From: Promicromonospora sp. Populi
GTDB taxonomy: Bacteria > Actinomycetota > Actinomycetes > Actinomycetales > Cellulomonadaceae
NCBI RefSeq assembly: GCF_041081105.1
Contig: NZ_CP163528.1
Span: 2,294,001-2,358,000, forward strand
Length of the DNA: 64,000 bases
Direction of reading: 5' to 3'
In this document: positions 35,628 to 43,773 of the stretch, one piece after another
Position numbering within the stretch: position 1 is the first letter of the stretch
Layout: every line of letters starts with the position of its first letter
Notes under the pieces: model-generated
Told to the model about the DNA's origin: nothing
The model's database searches: none
What the model saw: only the letters and a program-made list of their open reading frames with translations
Program-made: the position numbers and the translations under genes

Positions 35628-36434
35628 GTGACGAACTACCGATCACCCGATCCCGCGGGAGGGCAAGTGGGCGCGAGCAGCGCGGTTCCCGCTGCGCGGA
35701 CCACCGCGCGGCTGCTCAGCTTTCTCGCGGCGCAGACCGGGCCGGTGCCCGCGGGGGCGATCGCGCATGGCATCGGGGTGCCGCGCTCCAGCGTCTACCA
35801 CCTGCTCTCCGTGCTGGCCGACGAGGGTTTTGTGCGGCACTTTCCCGACGAGCGCCGCTACGGCCTGGGCGTGGCCGCCCTCGGCCTGGGCAGCGCCTAC
35901 ACGCGGCAGGCGCCGCTCACGCGACTGGCCGCCCCGGTTGTCGCCCGCCTGGTGGAGGCCGCCGGCGAGAACGGGCACCTCGCGGTGCTCAACGGCCGGG
36001 AGGTGCTGTACCTGGTGGAGCAGCGTGCGGCGGGGCGTCCGCCCCTGGTGACCGACGTCGACGTCCACCTCCCGAGCCATCTCACCGCGAGCGGGCGGGC
36101 CGTGCTCGCGCTGCTGCCCCCGGCCCAGGTCCGCGCCCTGTACCCGACGCCGGGATCGTTCACCGACCTGACCGAGGCGGGGCCGCGGACGCTGCGGGAG
36201 CTGCGGACGGTCCTGCGCGAGGCCCGGGCCCGAGGCTTCGCGGTGGAGGACGGCGAGGTGACAGCGGGTTTCGCGTCGGTGGCCGCCGCCGTCGTGGACC
36301 ACACGGGCCTGCCGGTGGCGGGGCTGGCGGTCACGTTCCGCTCAGACTCCTACGACGACGACGCGCGGGCCGGCCTCGCGGAGCAGGCGACCCGGGCCGC
36401 GCGAGAGGTCAGTCGGAGGCTGGGGGCGCGGTAA
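35628..36434 (+). CDS. hutR: IclR-family regulator of histidine utilisation (HutR-like)
   Basis: 268 residues from GTG 35628. The N-terminal winged HTH reads [38 protein letters not shown]. The effector domain contains [17 protein letters not shown] and ends with the [21 protein letters not shown] segment typical of IclR proteins. Its divergent position to hutH and the matching operator make it the likely histidine- or urocanate-responsive regulator. Activation versus repression cannot be read from sequence; the corynebacterial HutR is an activator. Confidence 0.88.
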   Translation: MTNYRSPDPAGGQVGASSAVPAARTTARLLSFLAAQTGPVPAGAIAHGIGVPRSSVYHLLSVLADEGFVRHFPDERRYGLGVAALGLGSAYTRQAPLTRLAAPVVARLVEAAGENGHLAVLNGREVLYLVEQRAAGRPPLVTDVDVHLPSHLTASGRAVLALLPPAQVRALYPTPGSFTDLTEAGPRTLRELRTVLREARARGFAVEDGEVTAGFASVAAAVVDHTGLPVAGLAVTFRSDSYDDDARAGLAEQATRAAREVSRRLGAR

Positions 36435-36642
36435 CGCCGGCTTTGCAGTCCTGACCATTCGCGGAAGCCGAATCATTCCCGGGAAGAGTCCCTTGACCTG
36501 CAAGAATACGCATTTCGAAAGCATCAGGGCGACAGCAAAGGCCGGTTCTTGATGTCAGAACCACGCGCGTAAGACGCCGTCCGGAAACAATCGACGACGG
36601 TATGCGTCTAGTCGCGGGCTCGGGCCACGCGGATCACAGCGA

Positions 36643-36849
36643 TCACACCCGCGAGAGGTCCGACACCGGAACGGTGAACTCTCGTGTCCGCAGGACACCG
36701 GCAGAAACCACCACGGCCTCGTTGCCGGTCCACCCCGGCCGGATGGTCTTCACCACACCCACAGCGCCGCGCTCCAAGCTCGACACCCCGGTCACCTTCA
36801 CACTGACGCCCGTCGCGATCGCGTCGCCCATAACCTTCTGCTCTCTCAT
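36643..36849 (-). CDS. Hypothetical 68-residue protein
   Basis: A short frame with natural GC-rich codon use in its second half and alternating beta-type residues (VSVKVTGV, GVVKTIRPGW, EFTVPVSDL), suggesting a small beta-barrel or KOW/SH3-like fold. The start (ATG 36849) has no clear ribosome binding site. I do not recognise a family, and it could be spurious. Confidence 0.35.
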   Translation of the reverse strand: MREQKVMGDAIATGVSVKVTGVSSLERGAVGVVKTIRPGWTGNEAVVVSAGVLRTREFTVPVSDLSRV

Positions 36850-37112
36850 GTAGTAATTCCGTGCCAGGGCCGATCGACTTGACGCTCATCTCGTGACCAT
36901 TTGGCGCCCAACTCGATGGGTGGCGGAGATCCTGCCAGCGAATTGAGAGCATCGTCAAGGTTAATGTGCGATGTAGAAATGAAACACTTTTCACCCGTTC
37001 GTGTTTGCACATTTCTTTTCACCCACGCGTCTGTTTCCGTAGGTCTGCGACACCGCCGGACCGGTAACTCAGGCAGGGCGTGACTCGGCCCGTCCTCGCT
37101 GCTCAGAGCAGT

Positions 37113-37133
37113 CCTGCTGTCGGCAGATCTGCC
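37113..37133 (+). promoter_or_regulatory. PopR-box-like palindromes upstream of clpP
   Basis: CCTGCT-gtc-GGCAGA resembles the Streptomyces PopR site as I recall it (TCTGCC-N3-GGCAGA), with two mismatches in the left half. GGCAGATCTGCC (37122-37133) overlaps it as a perfect 12-bp palindrome. The element ends 36 bp before the clpP start. Confidence 0.4.
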
Positions 37134-37168
37134 CCCGTGGAGCCCGTTCCGGAGTGCACGGTGGGCTC

Positions 37169-37813
37169 ATGACTGATGCACCGAAGGCGCCGATGTTCGG
37201 CGAACACGCACGACGCGAGCTGTACGAGCGGCGCGTCCTGGTCCTCGACGGCCCGCTGGACGACGACAACGGAACTCTCCTGATGACGCAGCTCATCGCG
37301 CTCGCCACGGAGGACCCGTCGTCCGACATCGACCTCTGGATCCACTCCCCGGGCGGATCGGTGCCGGCGATGCTGGCGATCCGCGACATCATGCGAACCA
37401 TCCCCAACGACGTCTCCACGCTCGTGCTGGGCATCGCCTACAGCGCGGGACAGTTCCTGCTCTCCGCGGGCACCAGGGGCAAGCGCCGCGCGCTGCCGAA
37501 CTCACGGGTGCTGATGCACCAGGGCTCGGCGGGGATCGCGGGCACCGCCGTCGACATCGAGCTGCAGGCGGACGACCTGCGCCACACGCGCGACACGATC
37601 CTGCGGCTGGTCTCCGAGGACACGGGGCAGCCGATCGAGCGGGTCTTCGAGGACTCGCTCCACGACCACTGGTACACGGCCGACGAGGCGCTCGACTTCG
37701 GGTTCATCGACACGATCGTGCAGAGCTTCGAGGGCATCCGGCCGCGCGATCGGCTACAGACCGGGTTCACCGCCGCGACCGCCGGCGCATCAACCAAGGG
37801 GGACGCACGATGA
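37169..37813 (+). CDS. clpP: ATP-dependent Clp protease proteolytic subunit, complete catalytic triad
   Basis: 214 residues from ATG 37169 (GTG 37154 possible). The nucleophile is Ser92 in [14 protein letters not shown], the base His117 in RVLMHQGS, and the acid Asp166 in [10 protein letters not shown], so the triad is complete. The fold markers WIHSPGGSV and FGFID are present. It lies four bases from a second clpP with overlapping stop and start, so the two subunits are made together and probably assemble into a mixed barrel. The pair is not next to clpX or tig, so it is an accessory system like clpP3-clpP4 of Streptomyces. Confidence 0.93.
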   Translation: MTDAPKAPMFGEHARRELYERRVLVLDGPLDDDNGTLLMTQLIALATEDPSSDIDLWIHSPGGSVPAMLAIRDIMRTIPNDVSTLVLGIAYSAGQFLLSAGTRGKRRALPNSRVLMHQGSAGIAGTAVDIELQADDLRHTRDTILRLVSEDTGQPIERVFEDSLHDHWYTADEALDFGFIDTIVQSFEGIRPRDRLQTGFTAATAGASTKGDAR

Positions 37814-38394
37814 GCTACACCATCCCGAACGTCATCGCGTCGCACCCCCGGGGCGAGCGGATCATGGACGTCTACTCCCAGCTGCTGAGCGAGCGGATCA
37901 TCTACCTCGGCACCGCCATCGACTCGGGCGTCGCCAATGCGCTGATCGCCCAGCTGATCCACCTGGAGTCGAGCAACCCGGACAGCGAGATCCAGCTCTA
38001 CATCAACTGCGAGGGCGGCGACCCGAGCGCCGGCATGGCGATCTACGACACCATGCGCTACATCCGGTCTCCGGTATCGACCACCTGCGTGGGGCAGGCC
38101 GTCGCGGTCGGCGCCGTGCTGCTGGCCGCCGGAGCCGAGGGCAAGCGGGCGGCGCTCCCGCACGCCCGGGTCATCCTGCACCAGCCCGCGGCGCAGGGCC
38201 GCGGCGCGATCCCGGACCTGATCCTGCAGGCCGAGGAGGTGGTCCGCATCCGTGCGGACATGGAGGGCGCGCTCTCCCGGCACACCGGTCAGAGCGTCGA
38301 GACACTCCGGGCCGACACCGACCGCGACCGCATCTTCACGGCCGGCGCCGCACGCGACTACGGCCTGCTGGACAACGTGATCGACCAGCGCTGA
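37810..38394 (+). CDS. ClpP-family subunit lacking the catalytic serine
   Basis: 194 residues. It is clearly a ClpP homologue ([31 protein letters not shown]), with His124 in [10 protein letters not shown] and Asp173 in DRDRIFTAG. But the nucleophile loop reads [16 protein letters not shown], where Ala99 replaces the Ser of the usual CVGQAASMGA. It should therefore be proteolytically inactive alone, comparable to ClpR subunits of cyanobacteria and plastids. Translation is coupled to the active subunit by an ATGA overlap. A structural or regulatory role in a hetero-barrel is inferred. Confidence 0.9.
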   Translation: MSYTIPNVIASHPRGERIMDVYSQLLSERIIYLGTAIDSGVANALIAQLIHLESSNPDSEIQLYINCEGGDPSAGMAIYDTMRYIRSPVSTTCVGQAVAVGAVLLAAGAEGKRAALPHARVILHQPAAQGRGAIPDLILQAEEVVRIRADMEGALSRHTGQSVETLRADTDRDRIFTAGAARDYGLLDNVIDQR

Positions 38395-38406
38395 CCCGGC
38401 ACGTGC

Positions 38407-38431
38407 TGCCCGGGGCGAACGGCCCCGGGCA
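38407..38431. terminator. Bidirectional terminator after the clpP operon
   Basis: TGCCCGGGGC and GCCCCGGGCA form a perfect 10-bp, all-GC-rich stem with a GAACG loop. It fills the 37-bp gap between the convergent clpP operon and the PopR-like gene. Confidence 0.85.
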
Positions 38432-38770
38432 TCACGCCGCCAGCGCGAAGGCCGCCTGGCAGGTCGGCTGCTGCATGGTCTGGCGGACGGTGATGGTCGC
38501 GCGCACGGATACGGTCTCGCGGACGACGACCAAGCGATCGGCGACGGCAACAACCAGATCGACCAGCGTGATGTCCAGCGCGCCGGTGATCGCCGCGATC
38601 ATCTCGCTCGACGGCTCCTTGACCCCGCGCTCGATCTCCGAGAGGTACTGCGGGGAGATCCCGGCGCGTCGCGCGGTCTGGTCGAGCGTCTCGCCGCGCA
38701 GGTGCCGCAGATGTCGCAGGCGTTCGCCGAGCAGATGACGCAACAGCGGCTCTCGTCCGGATTCGCTCAT
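38432..38770 (-). CDS. PopR/ClgR-like XRE regulator with C-terminal Ala-Ala degron
   Basis: 112 residues from ATG 38770. An XRE helix-turn-helix covers about residues 14-68 (ERLRHLRHLRGETLDQTARRAGISPQYLSEIERG). The protein ends FALAA. In Streptomyces ClgR and PopR a terminal Ala-Ala is the signal for ClpP-dependent degradation, and both activate clp operons. Next to a clpP pair, this is very probably their regulator, with stability set by Clp proteases. Unlike a simple divergent arrangement, it is convergent with the operon. Confidence 0.85.
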   Translation of the reverse strand: MSESGREPLLRHLLGERLRHLRHLRGETLDQTARRAGISPQYLSEIERGVKEPSSEMIAAITGALDITLVDLVVAVADRLVVVRETVSVRATITVRQTMQQPTCQAAFALAA

Positions 38771-38869
38771 ACCTGAGCGTAGAACTGCCCGTCGGTCCGA
38801 CGACGGCGCTTCTGCTGAGAGCAGCGCCGTCTCAGCGCGCCGGGCCACCGACGGGCAACCGGCGGCCAC

Positions 38870-39391
38870 CTACCAGGTGTCGGACACGCTCGCGTACTCG
38901 CCCGAGAGACGCACGTAGTGCTCAGCGTTCTGCGCGATCGCCTCGCGCTCCTCCGCGGAGAGCTCCCGCCGCACGACCGCCGGAACACCCGCGACCAGGG
39001 AACCCGGCGGCACCACCATGTTCTCCCGGACCACGGCACCCGCCGCGATCAGCGAGCCGGTCCCGATCACGGCGCCGTTGAGCACGGTCGCCGACATCCC
39101 GATGAGCACGTCGTCCTCGATGGTGCAGCCGTGCAGGACGGCGGCGTGCCCCACGCTCACCCGTGCCCCGATGGTCGCGGGCCGCCCGGGATCCGCGTGG
39201 ATCACGACCATCTCCTGGAGGTTGCTCTCCTCGCCGACGCGGATCTGATCGCCGTCCCCACGAACGACGACGCCCCAGAAGACGCTCGCCCGGTCCGCGA
39301 TCTCCACGGCGCCGATGAGGGTCGCGGTGGGGGCAAGCCACGCGGACGGCGAAACTCTGGGGCTGTTGCCACGAAAGCTGATCTCGGTCAC
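38870..39391 (-). CDS. Gamma-class carbonic anhydrase-family hexapeptide protein
   Basis: 173 residues with the left-handed beta-helix repeats of the YrdA/PaaY/CamH group. The three metal-binding histidines are His65 (VIHAD), His82 (VGHAAV) and His87 (LHGC). Likely a zinc or iron protein acting as carbonic anhydrase or an acyl-CoA-thioester-related accessory; activity in this subfamily is often not shown. It is monocistronic, upstream of the PopR-like gene on the same strand. Confidence 0.9.
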   Translation of the reverse strand: MTEISFRGNSPRVSPSAWLAPTATLIGAVEIADRASVFWGVVVRGDGDQIRVGEESNLQEMVVIHADPGRPATIGARVSVGHAAVLHGCTIEDDVLIGMSATVLNGAVIGTGSLIAAGAVVRENMVVPPGSLVAGVPAVVRRELSAEEREAIAQNAEHYVRLSGEYASVSDTW

Positions 39392-39528
39392 GCCTCAAAG
39401 CATACGAAGATGACCGTGACCTGGACATCTGTCCGTGTCCAGACCACGACCGAGAAGCATTCGACGCCTCACGAATCGCCTACAGTTGGCGTCGCGCCCC
39501 CACCCACGCCGTCCTGGGAGATGTCTTG

Positions 39529-40704
39529 GTGAGTTCACATCCGTGCGAGTTCCGTCTGCTCGTCACCGGTGGGGGTACCGGTGGTCATACCTACCCGGCG
39601 CTGACGACGCTCCGCGCCCTGCAGGCCCGCCTCGCCGAGTCCGGCACCCCGGTCAGCGTGCTCTGGGCCGGCACCGCCCAGGGGCTCGAAGCCAAGGTCA
39701 CGGAGTCCGAGGGCATCCGGTTCGTGCCGGTCGCCACGGGCAAGCTCCGCCGGGCGAGCAACCCGCTGGGCATGATCACGGCCACCAACATCAAGGACAT
39801 GGCGCGCGTGCCGCTCGGCGTCGCACAGGCCAGGTCGATAGTGGCCGAGTTCAAGCCGGACGTGATCCTCTCGACCGGCGGTTACGTCGCCGTCCCGATC
39901 GGGATCGCCGCGGGCCTGCTGCGCCGTCCGCTGGTGGTGCACGAGCAGACCGTGCGGCTCGGGCTGGCCAACCGCCTCCTGGCCAAGCGCGCGACCCGGG
40001 TAGCGGTGTCCTCGCCCTCCACCCTCGACCTGCTGCCGGAGAGCACACGCGAGCGCGCCGTCGTGACCGGTAACCCCGTCCGTGCGGAAGTGCTGGTCGG
40101 CGAACCGCTCAAGGCGATCGACGCGCTCGGCCTCGACTCGTTCGATCCCGACCTGCCCGTCCTGTACGTCACGGGCGGCGCGCAGGGAGCGGTCCAGATC
40201 AACAACCTGATCAGCGAGTCGCTGCCGTGGCTGCTGGAGCGCACGAACGTGATCCACCAGTGCGGGCCGAACAACCTCCAGGAGATGTTCGAGCGCACCG
40301 CCAAGCTCCCCGCGAACCTCGCGGCCCGCTACCGCGTGCTCGGGTTCCTCGGAGCCGAGCTGCCCGACGTGCTCGCCCTGGCAGACGTCGTCGTCTCCCG
40401 GAGCGGCGCGGGCACCATCTCGGAGCTCACCGCGCTGGGCAAGCCGTCCGTGCTGGTCCCGCTCCCGTCGTCGGCCGGGAACGAGCAGGCGCACAACGCG
40501 CGCCGGCTCCAGGACCTGGGTGCGGCCCTCGCCCTGGAGGGCGACGTCGCCGCGGCGGACCTCCGCGAAGCGGTCGGCCCGCTGCTGTCCGACGCCGGAC
40601 GGCGTGACCGCATGGCCGACGCCGCCCGGGTGCACGGCCGCCCGGACGCCGCCGAGCGACTGGTCGACGTCCTGCTGGAGGCCGCGCGCTCCGCGCGGGC
40701 GTAA
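39529..40704 (+). CDS. MurG-like GT28 glycosyltransferase (paralogue outside dcw)
   Basis: 391 residues from GTG 39529 (GGGAG eight bases upstream; TTG 39526 is less likely). The N-terminal VTGGGTGGHTYPALT matches the MurG glycine loop, and ILSTGGYVAVPIGIAA, VHEQTVRLGLANR and SRSGAGTISELTALGKPSVLVPLP match acceptor and UDP-GlcNAc sites. No cell-division or mur genes surround it, so it is probably a second copy. It could work in peptidoglycan as a duplicate MurG or on another lipid-linked acceptor. It stands alone, with a lipoprotein gene 75 bp downstream. Confidence 0.85.
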   Translation: MSSHPCEFRLLVTGGGTGGHTYPALTTLRALQARLAESGTPVSVLWAGTAQGLEAKVTESEGIRFVPVATGKLRRASNPLGMITATNIKDMARVPLGVAQARSIVAEFKPDVILSTGGYVAVPIGIAAGLLRRPLVVHEQTVRLGLANRLLAKRATRVAVSSPSTLDLLPESTRERAVVTGNPVRAEVLVGEPLKAIDALGLDSFDPDLPVLYVTGGAQGAVQINNLISESLPWLLERTNVIHQCGPNNLQEMFERTAKLPANLAARYRVLGFLGAELPDVLALADVVVSRSGAGTISELTALGKPSVLVPLPSSAGNEQAHNARRLQDLGAALALEGDVAAADLREAVGPLLSDAGRRDRMADAARVHGRPDAAERLVDVLLEAARSARA

Positions 40705-40778
40705 GGGGCACGGCGCGCTGCGACCGTACGGACTCTCCTGCGGAACTACTGGCCGATACCTCGTGAAAGGGTCTCGAC

Positions 40779-41411
40779 ATGTCGTCCTCTCTCCGAGCAG
40801 CAGCGCTGGCCGTAGCAATGCTTGCTCTGATCACCGGGTGTCAGGCTGGTTCTGGTGTCACTGTGCACAGCGACGATGATCAGCATCCGATGGCCTTGTA
40901 CGCGGGCAGTGGAGGCTTTGCCTCGTCCGCCGAGCAACGAGCGCCGGACGGCACCTGGACGACGACGTTCGGTTCGAACTTTCCCTGCATCGCCAACGGA
41001 CCCGGCCCCATCGTGATCGACGGCGTCGACTGGATCAGCGACGACGGCTTGGACCCGCTCTCCGTTCGGGTCTACCTCCGGACATTCGATGACTCGGAAT
41101 TCGACCCGATTGCCAGCATGGTCGGCACCCCGCTCGACAACAACTACAAAGACTGGTCAGGGACCACCCAAGAGGGAGTCGAAGGGTTCAAGGTCGAGCG
41201 CTCCTGCACTGAGAACATGGATGGCAAGGGCCAGACGGACGAGATGCTGGTCGCCGTCACGGCCGACGAAGGCGGCGGCCACGTCGGGGACTTCACGGTG
41301 CGCTACACCACCCCGGACGGCAGGAGGTACGCCGTGGTCAGCGATTGGCAGATGCACATCTGCGGCACGGAGGCCTCGAAGGACCTCTGCGACGGGAATC
41401 CCGAGACATGA
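40779..41411 (+). CDS. Lipoprotein of unknown function
   Basis: 210 residues. The signal peptide ends in a lipobox LITGC (Cys21), so the protein should be anchored to the outside of the membrane. The mature part is acidic, with CxxN and paired cysteines in the C-terminal half (RSCTEN, HICGTEASKDLC) that may form disulfides. I recognise no family. GC content is slightly lower than that of its neighbours. Confidence 0.7.
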   Translation: MSSSLRAAALAVAMLALITGCQAGSGVTVHSDDDQHPMALYAGSGGFASSAEQRAPDGTWTTTFGSNFPCIANGPGPIVIDGVDWISDDGLDPLSVRVYLRTFDDSEFDPIASMVGTPLDNNYKDWSGTTQEGVEGFKVERSCTENMDGKGQTDEMLVAVTADEGGGHVGDFTVRYTTPDGRRYAVVSDWQMHICGTEASKDLCDGNPET

Positions 41412-41461
41412 GTTCGGGCGCGGGCCACTGGCGGCCTCCATGTCGGCACTCTCCTGTGAGG

Positions 41462-41543
41462 TCGGCAGTTGGCACCGAGGTCGGTCCAGGCCTGAGCCGA
41501 CCTCGGTGCCAACTGCCGAGTTTGCGGGGCAAACTGCCGACCA
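41462..41543. terminator. Compound inverted repeats between convergent genes
   Basis: A perfect 23-bp stem (41462-41484 with 41497-41519, 12-base loop) is followed by AGTTTGC-GGG-GCAAACT (41519-41535). A third copy of AACTGCCGACC (41533-41543) can alternatively pair with GGTCGGCAGTT at the left, so two folds exclude each other. It lies between the lipoprotein gene and the convergent AraC gene. Confidence 0.8.
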
Positions 41544-41593
41544 CCCGCTGATCCCCTTGTTCCGACCAGCGACTATCGGTCAGCGCCACGCCC

Positions 41594-42496
41594 TCACGCC
41601 TCAATCGTCACGTCCGCGTGACGTAGCAGCTCCGCGTCCTGGGACGGCGGCGCGCCGAACATTCGCCGGTACTCCCGGCTGAACTGGGAAGCGGATCCGT
41701 ACCCGACGGCGTAGCCGACCCGGCTGACGTCGTCGTGGGCGGCGAGGAGCATGATCCGGGCGCGTTGAAGCCGGAGCGTCTTCTGGTACTGGAGCGGGCT
41801 CATCGTCGTGACGGCGCGGAAGTGGCGGTTGAGCGTCGCGGGGCTGACGTCGACGGACCGCGCTAGCTCGTCGACCCGCAACGGGCCGTCGAAGTTGTCC
41901 TGGAGCCAGCGCACGGCCCGGTCGACGACGCTACGGCGGGAGTCGATGCTCCCGAGCTCGCGGATGACGTGGCCCTGCGGGCCGGACAGCAGCCGCCAGT
42001 GCAGCTCCCGCAGGATCCCGGGGCCGAGCACGCGGTAGTCGTGTGCGGAGCGCACGGAGCGCAGGAGCCGGACGATGACATCGAGCAGCTCATCGTCGGC
42101 GTCGCCCATCGCCAGCCCGACCGGACCCTCGACGCGCCGGCCCCTGCGCGCGAGAGCGGGCGCTTCGAGGAGCAGGTCGGCAATGATCTCGGGCTGCAGC
42201 GCCATGCCGAAGGCCAGGAAGGGCTCGGTCGTCGACGCCGCGGTGATCGAGGAGGTCAGGGGCAGATCAACGCCGACGGCGAGGAGTTGCGCGGAGCCGT
42301 ACTCGTACACGTGGGTGCCGAGGACTGCTCGTTTTGTGCCCTGCAGCACGACGGCGAGGTTCGGCTTCAGCACACCGCCCAGCGGCACCGTCGTCTTCGG
42401 CGTGGCCAGGACGGTCACGCCGTCGGCCAGGGAGATGATCTCGGGACGAGTCCCGAGCGAGGTGACCAGTGCTCGTGCCTCGTGCAGGGCGGACAT
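41594..42496 (-). CDS. AraC-family regulator with AraC_N cupin-like domain
   Basis: 300 residues. The N-terminal AraC_N domain (PNLAVVLQGTKRAVLG, YLLAVGVDLP-like strand) is followed by two HTH motifs in the last 100 residues (RVDELARSVDVSPATLNRHFRAVT and VGYAVGYGSASQFSREYRRMFG). It is divergent from an aldo-keto reductase gene, 112 bp away, a pairing commonly seen for this AraC subfamily. It probably activates the reductase gene in response to an aldehyde or related signal (inference). Confidence 0.9.
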   Translation of the reverse strand: MSALHEARALVTSLGTRPEIISLADGVTVLATPKTTVPLGGVLKPNLAVVLQGTKRAVLGTHVYEYGSAQLLAVGVDLPLTSSITAASTTEPFLAFGMALQPEIIADLLLEAPALARRGRRVEGPVGLAMGDADDELLDVIVRLLRSVRSAHDYRVLGPGILRELHWRLLSGPQGHVIRELGSIDSRRSVVDRAVRWLQDNFDGPLRVDELARSVDVSPATLNRHFRAVTTMSPLQYQKTLRLQRARIMLLAAHDDVSRVGYAVGYGSASQFSREYRRMFGAPPSQDAELLRHADVTIEA

Positions 42497-42608
42497 GTCC
42501 TGAGTTAATCAGACTGGGGCGGGTCACCCGCTGAAGATTGAGCGGATCAGGCAAGGACGTGCGTCGATGCGACTAGGGCGCGGGCGGTCACGGCAGGAGG
42601 CTTGAGAC

Positions 42609-43694
42609 ATGACTTCACTGACAGATTTTGTGACGCTCGGCCGCTCCGGTCTGCGCATCAGCCCGGCCACGCTCGGGACCATGACCTTCGGCGAGGACAC
42701 CGGCTGGGGCGCCTCGGTCGCGGAGTCCGAGGCCATGCTCGACCGCTATGTCGAGGCGGGCGGCAACTCGATCGATACCGCGAACATCTACACGAACGGG
42801 CACAGCGAGAAGATCGTGGGCGACTGGCTCGCCGCCCGCTCTGTCGAACGCGACCGGCTGGTGCTCGGCACCAAGTTCTTCGCCAACCTCCACACGGGAG
42901 ACCCGAACGGTGGCGGCGCCTCGCGCAAGGCGATCCTGCACCAGCTCGACGACTCGCTCCGCCGGCTCGGGACGGACTACGTCGACATCTACTGGCTGCA
43001 CAACTTCGACCCGGTGACGCCGCGGGAGGAGACGCTGTCGACGCTCGACGACCTCGTGACGGCGGGCAAGGTCCGCTACATCGGCTTCTCGGACGTCCCC
43101 GCCTGGGCGACCGCCGCCGCGGCCGTCACGACCGCCTTCCGGGACTGGCCGCCGATCATCGCGCTGCAGCTCGAGTACTCACTGCTCGAACGCACGAGCG
43201 AGGGCGAGCTCTTCCCCCTCGCGCACGAGTTCGGCATGGGCGTGCTCCCGTGGAGCCCGTTGAAGAGCGGGTGGCTCAGCGGCAAGTACCGCCGGGGCGA
43301 GGTCGCTCAGGGGGGCGGGTCCCGGGCGTCCCTCGTCGGACTGCCCGGCCCGGCCGACTACGACGTCATCGAGCGCGTCGTCGAGGTCGCCGAAGAGCTC
43401 GGGCTCACGCCCGCCGAGGTATCGCTCGCGTGGGTCCGCTCGAAGCCGGGAGTCACCTCGACCCTGCTGGGGGCGCGGCGGATGTCGCAGCTCGAAGCGA
43501 ACCTGCGCTCGCTCGCGGTCGAGCTCCCCGCCGACGCGTTGCTCCGCCTCGACGAGGTGTCCAACCCGCACCTGAACTTCCCCGCCGAGAACAACGCGCT
43601 GCTCGCCCCGACCCTGCACTACAACGGCGCCACGGTCGACGGCGTCGCGCACCACCGGTTCGGCGAGCTCGACAAGAGCCCCACACGCTACTGA
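42609..43694 (+). CDS. Aldo/keto reductase
   Basis: 361 residues with AGGAGG upstream. The TIM-barrel AKR signatures are present: the catalytic Asp and Tyr in SIDTANIYTNGHSE, Lys in VLGTKFF, His in IYWLHNFDP, and the NADPH-binding WVRSKPGVTSTLLGARR near the C-terminus. It reduces aldehydes or ketones with NADPH; the substrate is unknown. Regulation by the divergent AraC protein is likely. Confidence 0.93.
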   Translation: MTSLTDFVTLGRSGLRISPATLGTMTFGEDTGWGASVAESEAMLDRYVEAGGNSIDTANIYTNGHSEKIVGDWLAARSVERDRLVLGTKFFANLHTGDPNGGGASRKAILHQLDDSLRRLGTDYVDIYWLHNFDPVTPREETLSTLDDLVTAGKVRYIGFSDVPAWATAAAAVTTAFRDWPPIIALQLEYSLLERTSEGELFPLAHEFGMGVLPWSPLKSGWLSGKYRRGEVAQGGGSRASLVGLPGPADYDVIERVVEVAEELGLTPAEVSLAWVRSKPGVTSTLLGARRMSQLEANLRSLAVELPADALLRLDEVSNPHLNFPAENNALLAPTLHYNGATVDGVAHHRFGELDKSPTRY

Positions 43695-43773
43695 GACACG
43701 AGGGCGCAGATAGCCTCACCCGGACAGGGCCGGCGCACGGGCGCCTCCTCGACGGGCGCTCGGTCCTCGGACG

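Larger units (their letters stand above)
36435..37168. other. 734-bp gap between hutR and clpP, partly AT-rich
   Basis: Most of this gap lacks a recognisable gene. One small open frame (36643-36849, minus) is listed separately. The 36880-37060 part is clearly less GC-rich than its surroundings and holds a direct repeat of CTTTTCACCC about 28 bp apart, plus TGTGC/GCACA and GAAATG/CATTTC elements that can pair. The last 60 bp hold palindromes upstream of clpP. It probably contains clpP regulatory sequence and possibly a small RNA, but no transcript signal is convincing. Confidence 0.4.

Noticed and set aside
33944..36454. An 836-codon plus-strand frame across hutH and hutR
   Set aside because: It is antisense to hutH and out of frame with hutR; composition is typical of shadow frames and no family features appear.
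37081..37168. A ClgR-type GTTCGC-N5-GCGAAC box before clpP
   Set aside because: No such sequence is present; only the PopR-like palindromes could be supported.
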